Part shown: piece after piece, positions 16,313 through 25,048 of the stretch
How the letters are laid out: every line of letters starts with the position of its first letter
Position numbering within the stretch: position 1 is the stretch's first letter
Source: Streptomyces alboniger
Lineage (GTDB): Bacteria; Actinomycetota; Actinomycetes; Streptomycetales; Streptomycetaceae
DNA: 64,000 nucleotides
Assembly: GCF_008704395.1 (NCBI RefSeq)
Contig: NZ_CP023695.1
Location: forward strand, 5,456,001-5,520,000
Direction: 5' to 3'
Program-made: the position numbers and the translations under genes
Notes under the pieces: model-generated
What the model was told of the DNA's origin: nothing
The model's database searches: none
What the model saw: the letters and a program-made list of their open reading frames with translations, nothing else

Positions 16313-17122
16313 TTACAGCCCCGAAAGCTCCGTCCATGGCAGCACCCAGCCCTCCTCGGCGAAGAGGCGAGTGCCCCGCGCACGCAGCCCGGGGTCGCCG
16401 GCGGCCCGCCGCACCCAGGTCGCCGCGTCGGGCCCGAGCAGCTCGCGCAGCCGCGGCGAGGCGTCGAGCAGCGCGTCGAGCAGCGCGGCCTGGTCGCCGC
16501 CGCCGGGCCGCGGCAGCCGGGTCGCGGGGTCGGCGAGGACCCCGCGCACACTGACGTACAAGGACGCCTCACCGAGCGGCTCCCCGGACGGCAGGGTCAT
16601 CCCGTAGGCCTCGCCCGGCAGCAGGGCCCGCCGGTAGTTGGGTAGCTCGGTGCCGTCGACCGCGGCGAGCTGCGCCGCGTCCAGCCACGAGACGACCAGC
16701 GTGGCCTCGGCCGCCGGGGCGGGGTAGGGGGCGGCCGCCACGTACCCGGCGCGGCCGATGTGCGCCGAGCAGCCGATGCCGATGCCGCGTACCCGTACGG
16801 GCACCATGGGCACGGCCGCGGGGACGCCGTGCCGGGCCAGCTTGTGGGCGATCTGCCCGGGGGAGGCGTTCGAGCCGACGGCGATGACGGGGGTGCGGCG
16901 GCGCAGCGGCGACTGCCCGAGCATGGCCAGGGCCTCGTCGAGCGAGGTGCCTCCGTCGGCGGTCCACTGACCGAGGCCGCCGGGCGTCGCCCGCAGCGGC
17001 AGCAGTTCGGCGCCGGTCAGCAGGGAGGGCACGGTGACCGGCAGCCCGGGATAGCTGAGCGGCTGGAGCGCGGGCACGCCGTCGAGTCCGAGCGCGGCGA
17101 GCCCGCGGTCCTGCGTCGTCAC
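16313..17122 (-). CDS. Conserved actinobacterial protein of unknown function
   Basis: Soluble protein of 269 residues lying between the two ABC exporter pairs on the same strand. Visible features are TPVIAVGSNASPGQIAHKLARHGV, GIGIGCSAHIGRAGYVAAAPYPAP and LPNYRRALLPGEAYGMTLPSGEP. The VGSNASPGQ and NYRR segments recall gamma-glutamylcyclotransferase-like folds, but the family signature YGSN is not exact, so this is only a suggestion. No signal peptide or membrane segment. Function unknown. Confidence 0.8.
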   Translation of the reverse strand: MTTQDRGLAALGLDGVPALQPLSYPGLPVTVPSLLTGAELLPLRATPGGLGQWTADGGTSLDEALAMLGQSPLRRRTPVIAVGSNASPGQIAHKLARHGVPAAVPMVPVRVRGIGIGCSAHIGRAGYVAAAPYPAPAAEATLVVSWLDAAQLAAVDGTELPNYRRALLPGEAYGMTLPSGEPLGEASLYVSVRGVLADPATRLPRPGGGDQAALLDALLDASPRLRELLGPDAATWVRRAAGDPGLRARGTRLFAEEGWVLPWTELSGL

Positions 17123-17162
17123 ACGCCCCCCTGTGGCCCTACGCCCGTCAGGACGCCCCGGT

Positions 17163-17213
17163 CACGCGCCCCTCGTCTTCACGCGCCCCTCGTCTTCACG
17201 CGTCCCTCTTCTT
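17163..17213. repeat. Three tandem 17-bp units at the 3' end of the ABC permease gene
   Basis: CACGCGCCCCTCGTCTT occurs at 17163-17179 and 17180-17196, with a diverged third copy at 17197-17213 that encodes the last codons (KKRDA) of the permease. The noncoding copies appear to be slippage duplications of the gene end. Confidence 0.85.
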
Positions 17214-17966
17214 CAGCAGTACGTACCCACCGAGCAGCGCCACGACCACCCACGCCACCATGATCGCGAGCCCGCCCCACGGCCCGTACGGGGTGTCGTC
17301 GCCGAACGGCGTCTTGACCTGCATGATCTTGCTGCCGGCCTGATCGGGCAGGAAGCGGCCGACCTTCTTGGTGGCCGACACATTGCCGAGGATGCTGGAG
17401 ATCAGGAAGAAGAACGGCATCAGGATGCCCAGCGACAGCATCGGGCTGCGCAGCATCGCCGCCACGCCCATCGAGAACATCGCGATGAGCGTCATGTACA
17501 GCCCGCCGCCGATGACGGCCCGCAGCACACCGGGGTCGCCGATCCCGGCCCGGTAGGGCCCCAGCATGGCCTGCCCCACGAAGAACGCGATGAAGCTGGT
17601 GGCCAGACCCACGACGAAGGCGAGCAGCGTGGCCACCAGCACCTTGCCGAACAGGAACGCGCCGCGCTGCGGGACCGCCGCGAGCGAGGTGCGGATCATC
17701 CCGGTGCTGTACTCGTTCGAGACGACGAGCACCCCGAAGACGATCATCGCGAGCTGGCCGAGGGACATCCCCGCGAAGCTGATGAAGGTCGCGTCGAAGG
17801 TCAGCTTGTCCCTGGCGTCCAGGCTGTCGTAGTCGTTCTTGGACAGGATGCTGATCAACGCCCCGAGCGCGACCGTGACGACGACGGCGAGGCCGAGCGT
17901 CCACACGGTCGAGGAGACCGACCTGATCTTGGTCCACTCCGATTTCAGTACCTGTGCGGCGGCCAT
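17196..17966 (-). CDS. ABC-2 exporter permease (pair B)
   Basis: Membrane subunit of 256 residues starting MAAAQVLKSEWTKIRSVSSTVWTLGL. Six predicted helices. The loop SNEYSTGMIRTSLAAVPQRGAFLFGKVLVA is clearly homologous to that of the permease at 14034, so the two exporters are paralogues. It lacks the Gln/Pro-rich N-terminal tail. Three bases separate it from the upstream ATPase gene, implying coupled translation. Substrate unknown. Confidence 0.93.
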   Translation of the reverse strand: MAAAQVLKSEWTKIRSVSSTVWTLGLAVVVTVALGALISILSKNDYDSLDARDKLTFDATFISFAGMSLGQLAMIVFGVLVVSNEYSTGMIRTSLAAVPQRGAFLFGKVLVATLLAFVVGLATSFIAFFVGQAMLGPYRAGIGDPGVLRAVIGGGLYMTLIAMFSMGVAAMLRSPMLSLGILMPFFFLISSILGNVSATKKVGRFLPDQAGSKIMQVKTPFGDDTPYGPWGGLAIMVAWVVVALLGGYVLLKKRDA

Positions 17967-17969
17967 CGC

Positions 17970-18965
17970 TCAGGCTCCCTTCCGTCGCTGCTGCCAGCCG
18001 TCGCCCCACCCGGGGGCCTGCTCCGGCGGACTGGCCCCCGCGTGGTCCGAGCGTGGGCGGTCCGAGTGCGCGTGGTACTCGACCGACTCCGCCGTGAGCC
18101 GCATGAACGCCTCCTCCAGGGAGGCCTGCTGAGGGCTCAGCTCATGGAGTACGAGCCGGTGGCCCGCGGCGAGTTCGCCGAGCCGCTCCGAGGCCGTGCC
18201 GTCCACTTCGAGGGCGCCGTCGCCCGCCTCGACCGCGGGGATGCCCGCCTGGTGCAGCACGTCGAGGAGCCGCTCGCGCTCCGGGGAGCGCAGCCGGACG
18301 TACGACCGTGAGTTCTGCCGGATGAAGTCGGTCATCGAGGTGTCGGCGAGGAGGCGGCCCTGGCCGATGACGACGAGGTGGTCGGCGGTGAGGGCCATCT
18401 CGCTCATCAGGTGCGAGGAGACGAAGACCGTACGCCCTTGTGAGGCAAGGGACTTCATGAGGTTCCGGATCCAGTGGATGCCCTCGGGGTCGAGGCCGTT
18501 GACCGGCTCGTCGAACATCAGGATCTCGGGGTCGCCGAGCAGCGCGCCCGCGATGCCGAGGCGCTGCCCCATACCGAGCGAGAAGCCCTTGGCCTTCTTC
18601 TTGGCGACGGCGGTCAGCCCAACGGTGTCGAGGACCTCCCGGACGCGCCCGCGCGGGATGCCGTTGCTCTGCGCCAGACAGAGCAGGTGGTTGAAGGCGC
18701 TGCGACCGCCGTGCATGGCCTTGGCGTCAAGCAGGGCGCCGATGTACTTGAGGGGGTCCTTCAGCTGGGAGTAGTGCTTGCCGTCGATGCGGACGTCGCC
18801 GGCCGACGGGTTGTCGAGCCCGAGCATCATGCGCATGGTGGTGGACTTCCCCGCGCCGTTCGGCCCGAGGAAGCCGGTGACGATGCCGGGGTGGACGGTG
18901 AAGGTCAGGTTGTTGACGGCCACCTTCTCGCCGTACCGTTTGGTCAGCCCCGAGAGCTCGATCAT
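17970..18965 (-). CDS. ABC exporter ATPase (pair B)
   Basis: ATPase of 331 residues. It has Walker A GPNGAGKSTTMRMMLG, signature FSLGMGQRLGIAGALL, Walker B ILMFDEPVNGLDPEG and H-loop VSSHLMSEM. It closely resembles the ATPase at 14993 up to about residue 300, then ends with a short His/Pro/Gly-rich tail instead of the long Gln/Pro one. It lies directly downstream of filP, separated from it by a strong hairpin. Confidence 0.93.
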   Translation of the reverse strand: MIELSGLTKRYGEKVAVNNLTFTVHPGIVTGFLGPNGAGKSTTMRMMLGLDNPSAGDVRIDGKHYSQLKDPLKYIGALLDAKAMHGGRSAFNHLLCLAQSNGIPRGRVREVLDTVGLTAVAKKKAKGFSLGMGQRLGIAGALLGDPEILMFDEPVNGLDPEGIHWIRNLMKSLASQGRTVFVSSHLMSEMALTADHLVVIGQGRLLADTSMTDFIRQNSRSYVRLRSPERERLLDVLHQAGIPAVEAGDGALEVDGTASERLGELAAGHRLVLHELSPQQASLEEAFMRLTAESVEYHAHSDRPRSDHAGASPPEQAPGWGDGWQQRRKGA

Positions 18966-18985
18966 GCGGCAACGCTAGAACGGGC

Positions 18986-19021
18986 CGTGGCCCTCTGCCA
19001 CCGGAGTGGCAAAGGGCCACG
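18986..19021 (-). terminator. Long hairpin downstream of filP, followed by a common Streptomyces intergenic element
   Basis: CGTGGCCCT (18986-18994) pairs with AGGGCCACG (19013-19021), and inside it TGCCAC (18996-19001) pairs with GTGGCA (19006-19011) around a CGGA loop; one C/A mismatch interrupts the 15-bp stem. It lies between the filP stop and the ABC ATPase start on the same strand and should terminate filP. The adjoining 19022-19060 reads AAGGGGCGCGGGGAACTGCG, an element I recall as frequent between streptomycete genes; a related copy is at 48921-48950. Confidence 0.7.
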
Positions 19022-19077
19022 AAGGGGCGCGGGGAACTGCGCGACCAGCCACAGCCGGTCCGCAGGTCCCGTACTCG

Positions 19078-20013
19078 CTAGCGGGTCTGCTGCGCCGGGA
19101 CACCTCGGGAGACCGGCTCGTCGTCGGCGGGCGTACCGGCGGCGGCCACGGCCGCGCCGGTGAGCGTCGCCAGCATCTCCCGCACATTGGTGAGCTGCGC
19201 GTTGATGGAGTCGCGCCGGTTGGTGAGCGCCGCCAGTTCCCGCTCGGATTCCGAGCGGATCCGGTCGGCCTTGGCGTTCGCGTCGGCCACGATGTCCTCG
19301 GCCTGCCGCTGAGCGGTCTCGACGGTCTGACGCGCGCGACGCTCCGCGTCCGTCCGCAGCTTCTCCGCCTCCAGACGCAGCTGCTCCGCACGGTGCTCGA
19401 TCTCCGCGAGGCGCTTCTCCGCCTTGGCCTGACGGGACGCCAGGTCGCGCTCGGACTGCTCACGCCGCTTGGCGAGATTCGTCTCGAAGTCGGCGGCGGC
19501 CTGCGCGGCCTTGGCGCGGGTCTCCTCGAAGAGGGCGTCCGCCTCCTCACGCTTGGACTGCGCGTCCTTCTGGGCCTCGGCCCGCAGCGCGTTCGCCTCG
19601 CCCTTGGCCTTCTCGACGATCCGGACGCCCTCGTCCTCGGCCTTCGCCTTGCGCTCGGACGCGAACGACTCCGCGTCGTTGCGCACCTGCTGGGCGGCGG
19701 ACTCGGCCAGCTCGCGGTGCTGTTCGGCCGCGCGACGGGCCTCCTCGCGCAGGTCCTTCGCCTCCTCCTCGGCGAGGCGGAGGATCTTCTCGACGCGGGC
19801 ACCGAGACCGGCGTACGACGGCTCGGCGTCGGCGACCTGGGCCTGGGCGTTCTGCGTCTCGAGGTGCAGCTCCTCGATGCGCTTTTCCAGAGCAGTGATA
19901 CGGGCAAGAGCACTGTCACGGTCGGAGACGAGCTTGGAGATACGTTCGTCCACCTGAGCGCGGTCGTACCCACGCCGCACAAGCTCGAAGCCGTAGGGGG
20001 AAGTGTCGCTCAT
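19078..20013 (-). CDS. filP: FilP, intermediate-filament-like coiled-coil protein
   Basis: Cytoskeletal protein of 311 residues that forms filaments behind the hyphal tip and affects rigidity. It begins MSDTSPYGFELVRRGYDRAQVDERISKLVSDRDSAL, a DivIVA-like N-terminal motif (YGFELVRRGYDRAQVDE). Nearly all the rest is coiled coil rich in Ala, Glu, Arg and Lys. The C-terminus is short and non-helical (TPADDEPVSRGVPAQQTR). It is followed on the same strand by a strong hairpin and preceded by scy. The assignment rests on length, composition and the scy neighbour. Confidence 0.95.
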   Translation of the reverse strand: MSDTSPYGFELVRRGYDRAQVDERISKLVSDRDSALARITALEKRIEELHLETQNAQAQVADAEPSYAGLGARVEKILRLAEEEAKDLREEARRAAEQHRELAESAAQQVRNDAESFASERKAKAEDEGVRIVEKAKGEANALRAEAQKDAQSKREEADALFEETRAKAAQAAADFETNLAKRREQSERDLASRQAKAEKRLAEIEHRAEQLRLEAEKLRTDAERRARQTVETAQRQAEDIVADANAKADRIRSESERELAALTNRRDSINAQLTNVREMLATLTGAAVAAAGTPADDEPVSRGVPAQQTR

Positions 20014-20195
20014 GGGGTTCCTGTCGAATGAGACCGGTGAGGTGATAGAGGAATCCTAGGGGTCCAGGCGGCGTGTCATCGAGCAGATGCCCGTTTGATC
20101 TGGAGAATGACACCCCTTTTGAGTGGCAGGACGTCAGAGTGCTTGCCAGCGACAGGGCCGAAGGTCCTCCTCAGAGCACGGTAGGTCCTCTTTGG
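20014..20195 (-). promoter_or_regulatory. scy-filP intergenic region, presumed filP promoter
   Basis: The 182-bp gap holds a widely spaced inverted repeat GTGTCAT (20073-20079) and ATGACAC (20107-20113). On the minus strand a TAGGAT -10-like sequence lies near 20057 with no convincing -35. filP probably has its own promoter here, but the elements are weak. Confidence 0.35.
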
Positions 20196-23100
20196 CTAGC
20201 CCTCTGACGTCTTGCCACCCGAACGAGGCGATCCGGCCACGGCCCCCGCCTTGACGCCCCCCGCTCCGGATCCGCTGTTGGACGGAGCCTTCGCACCCCC
20301 CGTCGGGGCCTCGAAAGACTCCAACGCCTCCAGCACGTCCTGGACACGGGAGATCTCCGTGTTGATGTCCTCGCGGCGCCGCACCAGGACCTCCAGCTCG
20401 CGCTTGCCCTCCTCGACCGTGCGCGTCGCCTCGGCCTCCGCCTCGGCCTTGATCCGCTCGGCCTCACCGACCAGCGTGGCCTTCTTGGTCTCGGCCTCCT
20501 TCAGCAGAGCCTCGGCCTTCTTCACGGCGGCGATACGGACCTTGCCCGCCTCGGAGTTGGCGTCGGAGACCATCTCCTTCGCCTTCGCCTGAGCCTCGGC
20601 AAGCTGCTCCTCGGCGGCCTTCACCAGCGCGTCACAGCGCTCGCCCGCCGACTTCATCGCCTCCGCGGACTCGCGGCGCGCCCGCTCGTGCAGCTCCTCG
20701 ATCTCGGTGGTCAGCCGGTCACGCTGCTCCTCCGAGCGCTCTCTTATGGCCGTCGCGTCGCGCCGGGCGCCGACCAGCAGCTCGTCCGCGTCCGTACGGG
20801 CCTTCTCCACCAGGGAGTTGCCCTCTATCGTCGCCTCGGCGACCAGCCGCTCGGCCTCCTTGCGGGCCGCGCCGACCATCGTGTCGGCCTGCGCCTCGGC
20901 GTCCGTGGTCGCCTTCAGGGCCTTCTCCTGGGCGTCCGACGTCAGCTTCTCGGCCTCGGCCGCGGCTTCCGTGATGAGCGTGTCGACCTGCTCGGCGGCC
21001 TCCTGGCGGCGCTTGTTGGCGGCCTGGCGGGCCTCGTCCAGGGTGCGCTCGGCCTCCTCGCGCGCCTCGGACGTGAGCCGCTCGGCCTCCCGGGCCGCGT
21101 CCGCCTTGAGGCGCTCGGCGTCGGAGCGGATCCGCTCGGCGTGCTGCTGGGCGGAGTTGACCGCCTCGGCGGCCTCTGCCCGCAGCCGCTCCGCGTCGCC
21201 GGAGGCGTCCGAGATGAGCTTCTCGGCCTTGGCCACGGACTCCGCGCGGACCCGCTCGGCCTCCGCCGTCGTCTCCGCCTTGAGGCGCTCGGCCTCGGCG
21301 GTGGACTCGGCGCGCAGCCGCTCGGCCGCCGCGGCGGACTCGGTCGTGAGGCGCTCCGCCTCCGCCGTCGACTCGGCCTTGAGCCGCTCGGCCTCCGCGA
21401 TCGTCTCGTTCTGCAACAGCTCGGCCTCGCTGCGGGCCTCGCCGATCAGCGTGTCGGCCTGGGCCGCCGCGTCACTGCGGATGCGGTTGGCGTCCTCACG
21501 GGCGTCGGCCCGCGTGCGGGCGGCGTCCTGCTCGGCCTGCGCGATGGTGTCGGAGGCCTCCGTGCGCACCCGCTGGGCGTGCTCCGAGGCGTCCGAACGC
21601 ATCCGCTCGGCCTCCGCGATCGCGTCCGCGACCGTACGCTCCGCGAGGGCCTTGGCGGCCTCAGAGGCCTCCGTCGCCTCGCGCCGGGTGCGATGGGCGT
21701 CCTCGGTGGCGCGCTCCCGCTCGGCGTGGGCGTCGGCGCGGACGCGGTCGGCCTCCTCCTGCGCCTCCGTCCTCGTACGCTCCGCGGCGTGCTCGGCGGC
21801 CGAGCGCAGGCCCGCGACCTCCTCCTGCGCCGCCTCGTGCAGGCCGGCGACGGAGTCCCGTACGGACTGGGCGGTCTGTTCGGCGGCCGAGACCATCTCG
21901 GTCGCGCGGCGGTCGGCCTCCTCGACGAGGCGGACGGCCTCGGCCTGCGCCTCCTCGACGCGCTTGCGGGCGGAGGCGAGAAGCTCCTCGCTCTGCTCGC
22001 GGGCCCGCTCGCGCTCCTGATCGGCCTCCGCGCGCGCGGAACCCAGGGTCTCCTCGGCCTCGCGGCGGCGCCGCGCCGCCTCCTCCTGGGCGGCGGCCAG
22101 CTCCTCGGCGGCCTCCGCGCCGACCCGCTCGGCGGCGGCCGCGGCCTCCGCGCGCACCCGGTCGGCGGACTCCTGCGCCTCGGTCTTCAGCCGCTCGGCC
22201 TCGGCCGCGGCCTCCGAACGCAGCCGCACGGCGAGGGCCTCGCCCTCCGCGCGGGCCTGCGAGGCGTCGGCGGCCGCCTCGTCGCGCAGCCGCTCGGCCT
22301 CCGTCTCGGCCTGCGACTGGAGGGTGCGGATCCGCTCGGCGGACTCCGCGCGCAGCCGGTCGGTCTCGTCCGTGGCCTCCTTGCGCATGCGCGCGGCTTC
22401 CGAACGTGCGTCGGTCAGCGCCTGCTCGGCGGCGGCCAGGCGCTCCTCGGCCTCCGTGTGCAGCCGCGTCAGCTCCTCGGCGGCCTCGGCCTGCCGTGCC
22501 GCTATGGCCCGCTCGGTCTCCTCACGCAGCGCCCGCGCGGCCTCCTCGGCCTCCGCCCTGGTGGCCTCGGCCTGCTCGGCGGCCTCCTCGCGGTGCCGCT
22601 CGGCCTCGGCGCGGGTGCGCTCCAGGGTCTCCTCGGCCTGCGTACGCAGCGCCGTGGCGCGCTCCACGGCCTCGGTGCGCAGCCGCTCGCTCTCGGCGGT
22701 CGCGGCCGTGCGCAGCTCCTCGGCGTCGGCCTTGGCCTTGGCCAGCAGCTCCTCGGCGGACTTGGCCGCCTCCTCGATCTCCTTGACGGCCTCGCGCCGC
22801 GCCTCGCCCCGGATGCGCTCGCCCTCGGAGACCGCCTCGGCCCGCAGCTGCTCGGCCTCGCCGCGCAGCCTGCGCGCCTCCTCCTGGAGCTCGACGGTCT
22901 TGGCGCGGTACTCCTTGGTGTCGTCCTTCGCCGCGCCCTTCAGCTCCTCGGCGATGTCGTGCGCCTCGGCGCGCAGCCGGTCCGCCTCCGCCTCGGCCTC
23001 GGAGCGGATCCGCTCGGCCTCGTCGGTGGCGGCCTTCGTGGTCTCCTTGGCGTTCTTCGAGGCCTTGTCCAGGACCTCCTCGGCCGTCCGCGCGGCCTTC

Positions 23101-24200
23101 GCGAGCTGGCCCGCGGTCTCCTCGGCGGTGATCGTGCGCGCCTTCTCGGCGGCGTCCGCGATCAGCTTCTCGGCCTCCGCGCGGGCGTCGGCGATCAGCT
23201 GCTCGGCCTCGGACTTGGCGGACTCGGCCTCCTTGGTGGCCTCGCCGACGAGCCGGGCGACCTGCTCCTTGGCGGTGCGCGTGCGCTGCTCGCCCGCGGC
23301 CTCGGCGGCCGCGAGCTGCTTGCCCGCGCTCTCCTTGGCCTCGGCGAGCACCTTCTCGGCCTCGGCGCGTGCCTCGCGCAGCAACGCGTCGGCCTCGGCC
23401 ATGCGCTGCTCGGCCGCGCGGCTCGCCTCGGCGGCCTGGCGGCGGGCCTGCTCGGACTCGGTCGCCGTGGTGGAGCGCAGCTGCTCGGCGTGGTCGGTGG
23501 CCTCCTGGGCCTGCGTGGAGGCGGCGTTCAGGAGGCGCTCGGCGTCCGAACGGGCGCGGCGCAGGATGGCCTCGGCCTCGGCGCGGGCGGCCTCGGCGTC
23601 GCTCGCCAGGCGTCGGCGGGCCTGCTCGGCTACGCGCTCGGCCTCGGCGCGGGCGGCGGCCAGGGCCTGGTCGGCCTCGGCGCGCGACTCGTCCAGAAGG
23701 CGGCGGGCCTGCTGCTCGGTGCGGGCCCGCAGCTGCTCGGCCCACGCCACGTTCTCGTTGACGTGCGACTCGACGGTCTGGCGGCGCTCGGCCAGCTCCT
23801 GGTCGAGCTGCTGGCGGCGCGCGACGGCCTCGGCGTGCAGCTCGGACTGGAGCCTGGCCTGCTGCTCGGCGTGCTCCTGGAGGATGCGCTGGGTCTGCGC
23901 CCGGGCGTCGCGCAGCTCGCGCTCGGCGTCCGCGCGCAGCTGCTCGGCCTGGATCTGCGCGTTACGCAGCAGCTGTTCGGCCTGGTAACCGATGTCCGCG
24001 CTGTCGTAGGCAGGGCGGTTCGCGAGGTTGCGGCGCGCCTCGTGCAGCTTGGCGCGCAACACCTCGACCTGGTAGCCGAGGTCCTCGGCGTGCTGGACGG
24101 CTTTCTCCCGCTCGGTCTTCAGCCGGTCCATCTCGGCCTCGAACCGCGAAAGACTGTCGGTCTCAGCCCGCGAGTTCTCTTGGCGTTCGTAGCCCCGCAC
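20196..24200 (-). CDS. scy: Scy, giant coiled-coil polarity scaffold
   Basis: Large cytoskeletal scaffold of 1334 residues (1365 if ATG 24293 is used) that assembles at hyphal tips with DivIVA and FilP and directs branching. GTG 24200 is preferred because VRGYERQENSRAETDSLSRF resembles the recalled Scy N-terminus. A DivIVA-like start is followed by about 1250 residues of continuous Ala/Glu/Arg coiled coil built on 11-residue (hendecad) repeats such as AEAERLRAES. The end is non-coiled and Gly/Ser/Ala-rich (GGAKAPSNSGSGAGG). Scy lies upstream of filP on the same strand. Confidence 0.94.
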   Translation of the reverse strand: MRGYERQENSRAETDSLSRFEAEMDRLKTEREKAVQHAEDLGYQVEVLRAKLHEARRNLANRPAYDSADIGYQAEQLLRNAQIQAEQLRADAERELRDARAQTQRILQEHAEQQARLQSELHAEAVARRQQLDQELAERRQTVESHVNENVAWAEQLRARTEQQARRLLDESRAEADQALAAARAEAERVAEQARRRLASDAEAARAEAEAILRRARSDAERLLNAASTQAQEATDHAEQLRSTTATESEQARRQAAEASRAAEQRMAEADALLREARAEAEKVLAEAKESAGKQLAAAEAAGEQRTRTAKEQVARLVGEATKEAESAKSEAEQLIADARAEAEKLIADAAEKARTITAEETAGQLAKAARTAEEVLDKASKNAKETTKAATDEAERIRSEAEAEADRLRAEAHDIAEELKGAAKDDTKEYRAKTVELQEEARRLRGEAEQLRAEAVSEGERIRGEARREAVKEIEEAAKSAEELLAKAKADAEELRTAATAESERLRTEAVERATALRTQAEETLERTRAEAERHREEAAEQAEATRAEAEEAARALREETERAIAARQAEAAEELTRLHTEAEERLAAAEQALTDARSEAARMRKEATDETDRLRAESAERIRTLQSQAETEAERLRDEAAADASQARAEGEALAVRLRSEAAAEAERLKTEAQESADRVRAEAAAAAERVGAEAAEELAAAQEEAARRRREAEETLGSARAEADQERERAREQSEELLASARKRVEEAQAEAVRLVEEADRRATEMVSAAEQTAQSVRDSVAGLHEAAQEEVAGLRSAAEHAAERTRTEAQEEADRVRADAHAERERATEDAHRTRREATEASEAAKALAERTVADAIAEAERMRSDASEHAQRVRTEASDTIAQAEQDAARTRADAREDANRIRSDAAAQADTLIGEARSEAELLQNETIAEAERLKAESTAEAERLTTESAAAAERLRAESTAEAERLKAETTAEAERVRAESVAKAEKLISDASGDAERLRAEAAEAVNSAQQHAERIRSDAERLKADAAREAERLTSEAREEAERTLDEARQAANKRRQEAAEQVDTLITEAAAEAEKLTSDAQEKALKATTDAEAQADTMVGAARKEAERLVAEATIEGNSLVEKARTDADELLVGARRDATAIRERSEEQRDRLTTEIEELHERARRESAEAMKSAGERCDALVKAAEEQLAEAQAKAKEMVSDANSEAGKVRIAAVKKAEALLKEAETKKATLVGEAERIKAEAEAEATRTVEEGKRELEVLVRRREDINTEISRVQDVLEALESFEAPTGGAKAPSNSGSGAGGVKAGAVAGSPRSGGKTSEG
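21228..21410 (-). repeat. Tandem 33-bp (11-residue) repeats inside scy
   Basis: Here successive 33-bp units encode near-identical hendecads of the form AEAERLKAEST, AEAERLTTESA, AAAERLRAEST, AEAERLKAETT, AEAERVRAESV. The DNA as well as the protein repeats, so this is the most recently expanded part of the coiled coil and a likely place for length variation. Confidence 0.85.
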
Positions 24201-24445
24201 TGCGCGGTCCCATCCTTCCCCGAGCTCTCGGCTGCGCTCGAGCAGGGGAGGCCCCACTCCTGGTCGCAATTCTCTCCATCGAGCCTCGTCCATCTGCCGG
24301 ACGAGGCCCCCGGGGGAATGGTGTCAGATCAACGGCGGAGCATGGGTTGCTGCCCCGACGCTCGTCCCCCGAAACCCGGACCCCGGCACGCGGCCGCCCA
24401 GCTTTCGGGCAGCCTGCCGCCCCGACTTCGGACGGCCAGTCACTA

Positions 24446-24475
24446 ACCCTACCGGCCCAGATATACGGAGGTCAG
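24446..24475 (-). promoter_or_regulatory. Possible scy promoter
   Basis: On the minus strand CTGACC (24475-24470) and TAGGGT (24451-24446) are separated by 18 bp, resembling a housekeeping promoter. It overlaps the stop of the epimerase gene and would give a leader of about 240 bases before GTG 24200. Inferred from sequence only. Confidence 0.35.
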
Positions 24476-24912
24476 TGCTCCGGTGTCTCGGAGGGCGCCG
24501 AAGTGACGAGTTCGGTCAGAACTCCGTGGCAGTCCTTGGGGTGGAGGAACGTGATGCGGGACCCCATGGAGCCGATCCGCGGCTCGTCGTACAGCACCCG
24601 GACGCCCTTGTCCTTGATGGCCGCGGCGTCGCCGTCCACGTCCGCGGTGCCGAAGGCGATGTGGTGGACGCCCTCGCCGTTCTTGGCCAGCCACTTGCCC
24701 ACCGCGGAGTCGTCCCGCGTGGGCTCGAGGAGCTGGAGGTAGGAGGCACCTCCGTCACTGGTCTCGTTGATCTTGAGCATGGCCTCGCGCACACCCTGCT
24801 CTTCGTTGATCTCGGTGTGGAAGACCGTGAATCCGTACGTCTTCCGGTAGAACTCGACGGTCTTGTCGAGGTCGAAACAGGCGATCCCGATGTGGTCGAT
24901 TCGCGTCAGCAT
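24472..24912 (-). CDS. Methylmalonyl-CoA epimerase
   Basis: Interconverts (2R)- and (2S)-methylmalonyl-CoA, linking propionyl-CoA carboxylation and B12 mutases. It has 146 residues in the vicinal-oxygen-chelate fold, beginning MLTRIDHIGIACFDLDKTVEFY with metal-binding His. Further motifs are NETSDGGASYLQLLEPT, GEGVHHIAFGT (second His) and IGSMGSRITFLHPKDCHGVLTELV (final Glu ligand). It is divergent from the thiolase gene and close to meaB, which fits propionate/branched-chain metabolism. Confidence 0.95.
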   Translation of the reverse strand: MLTRIDHIGIACFDLDKTVEFYRKTYGFTVFHTEINEEQGVREAMLKINETSDGGASYLQLLEPTRDDSAVGKWLAKNGEGVHHIAFGTADVDGDAAAIKDKGVRVLYDEPRIGSMGSRITFLHPKDCHGVLTELVTSAPSETPEH

Positions 24913-25048
24913 GCTTCAAGTGCAGCGCTTCATGCGGTGATTACGCAACGTGCGCGCGATCACACCCGCCGCCCGATGACGCACGGGGTACTGCTCAGTA
25001 CATTCAGATAAACCCTCGTTAACTCCTCCTCCCAAGGGGCCGTGGCAC

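Noticed and set aside
16261..16572. Short frame near the start of the pair A ATPase, possibly a regulator
   Set aside because: Overlaps the uncharacterised protein at 16313 in another frame and has no recognisable motif or ribosome site.
20688..24446. Very long open frame on the plus strand opposite scy
   Set aside because: It is the antisense shadow of the high-GC coiled-coil gene; its translation is Leu/Gly/Arg repeats with no motif, while the minus-strand frame gives a known protein.
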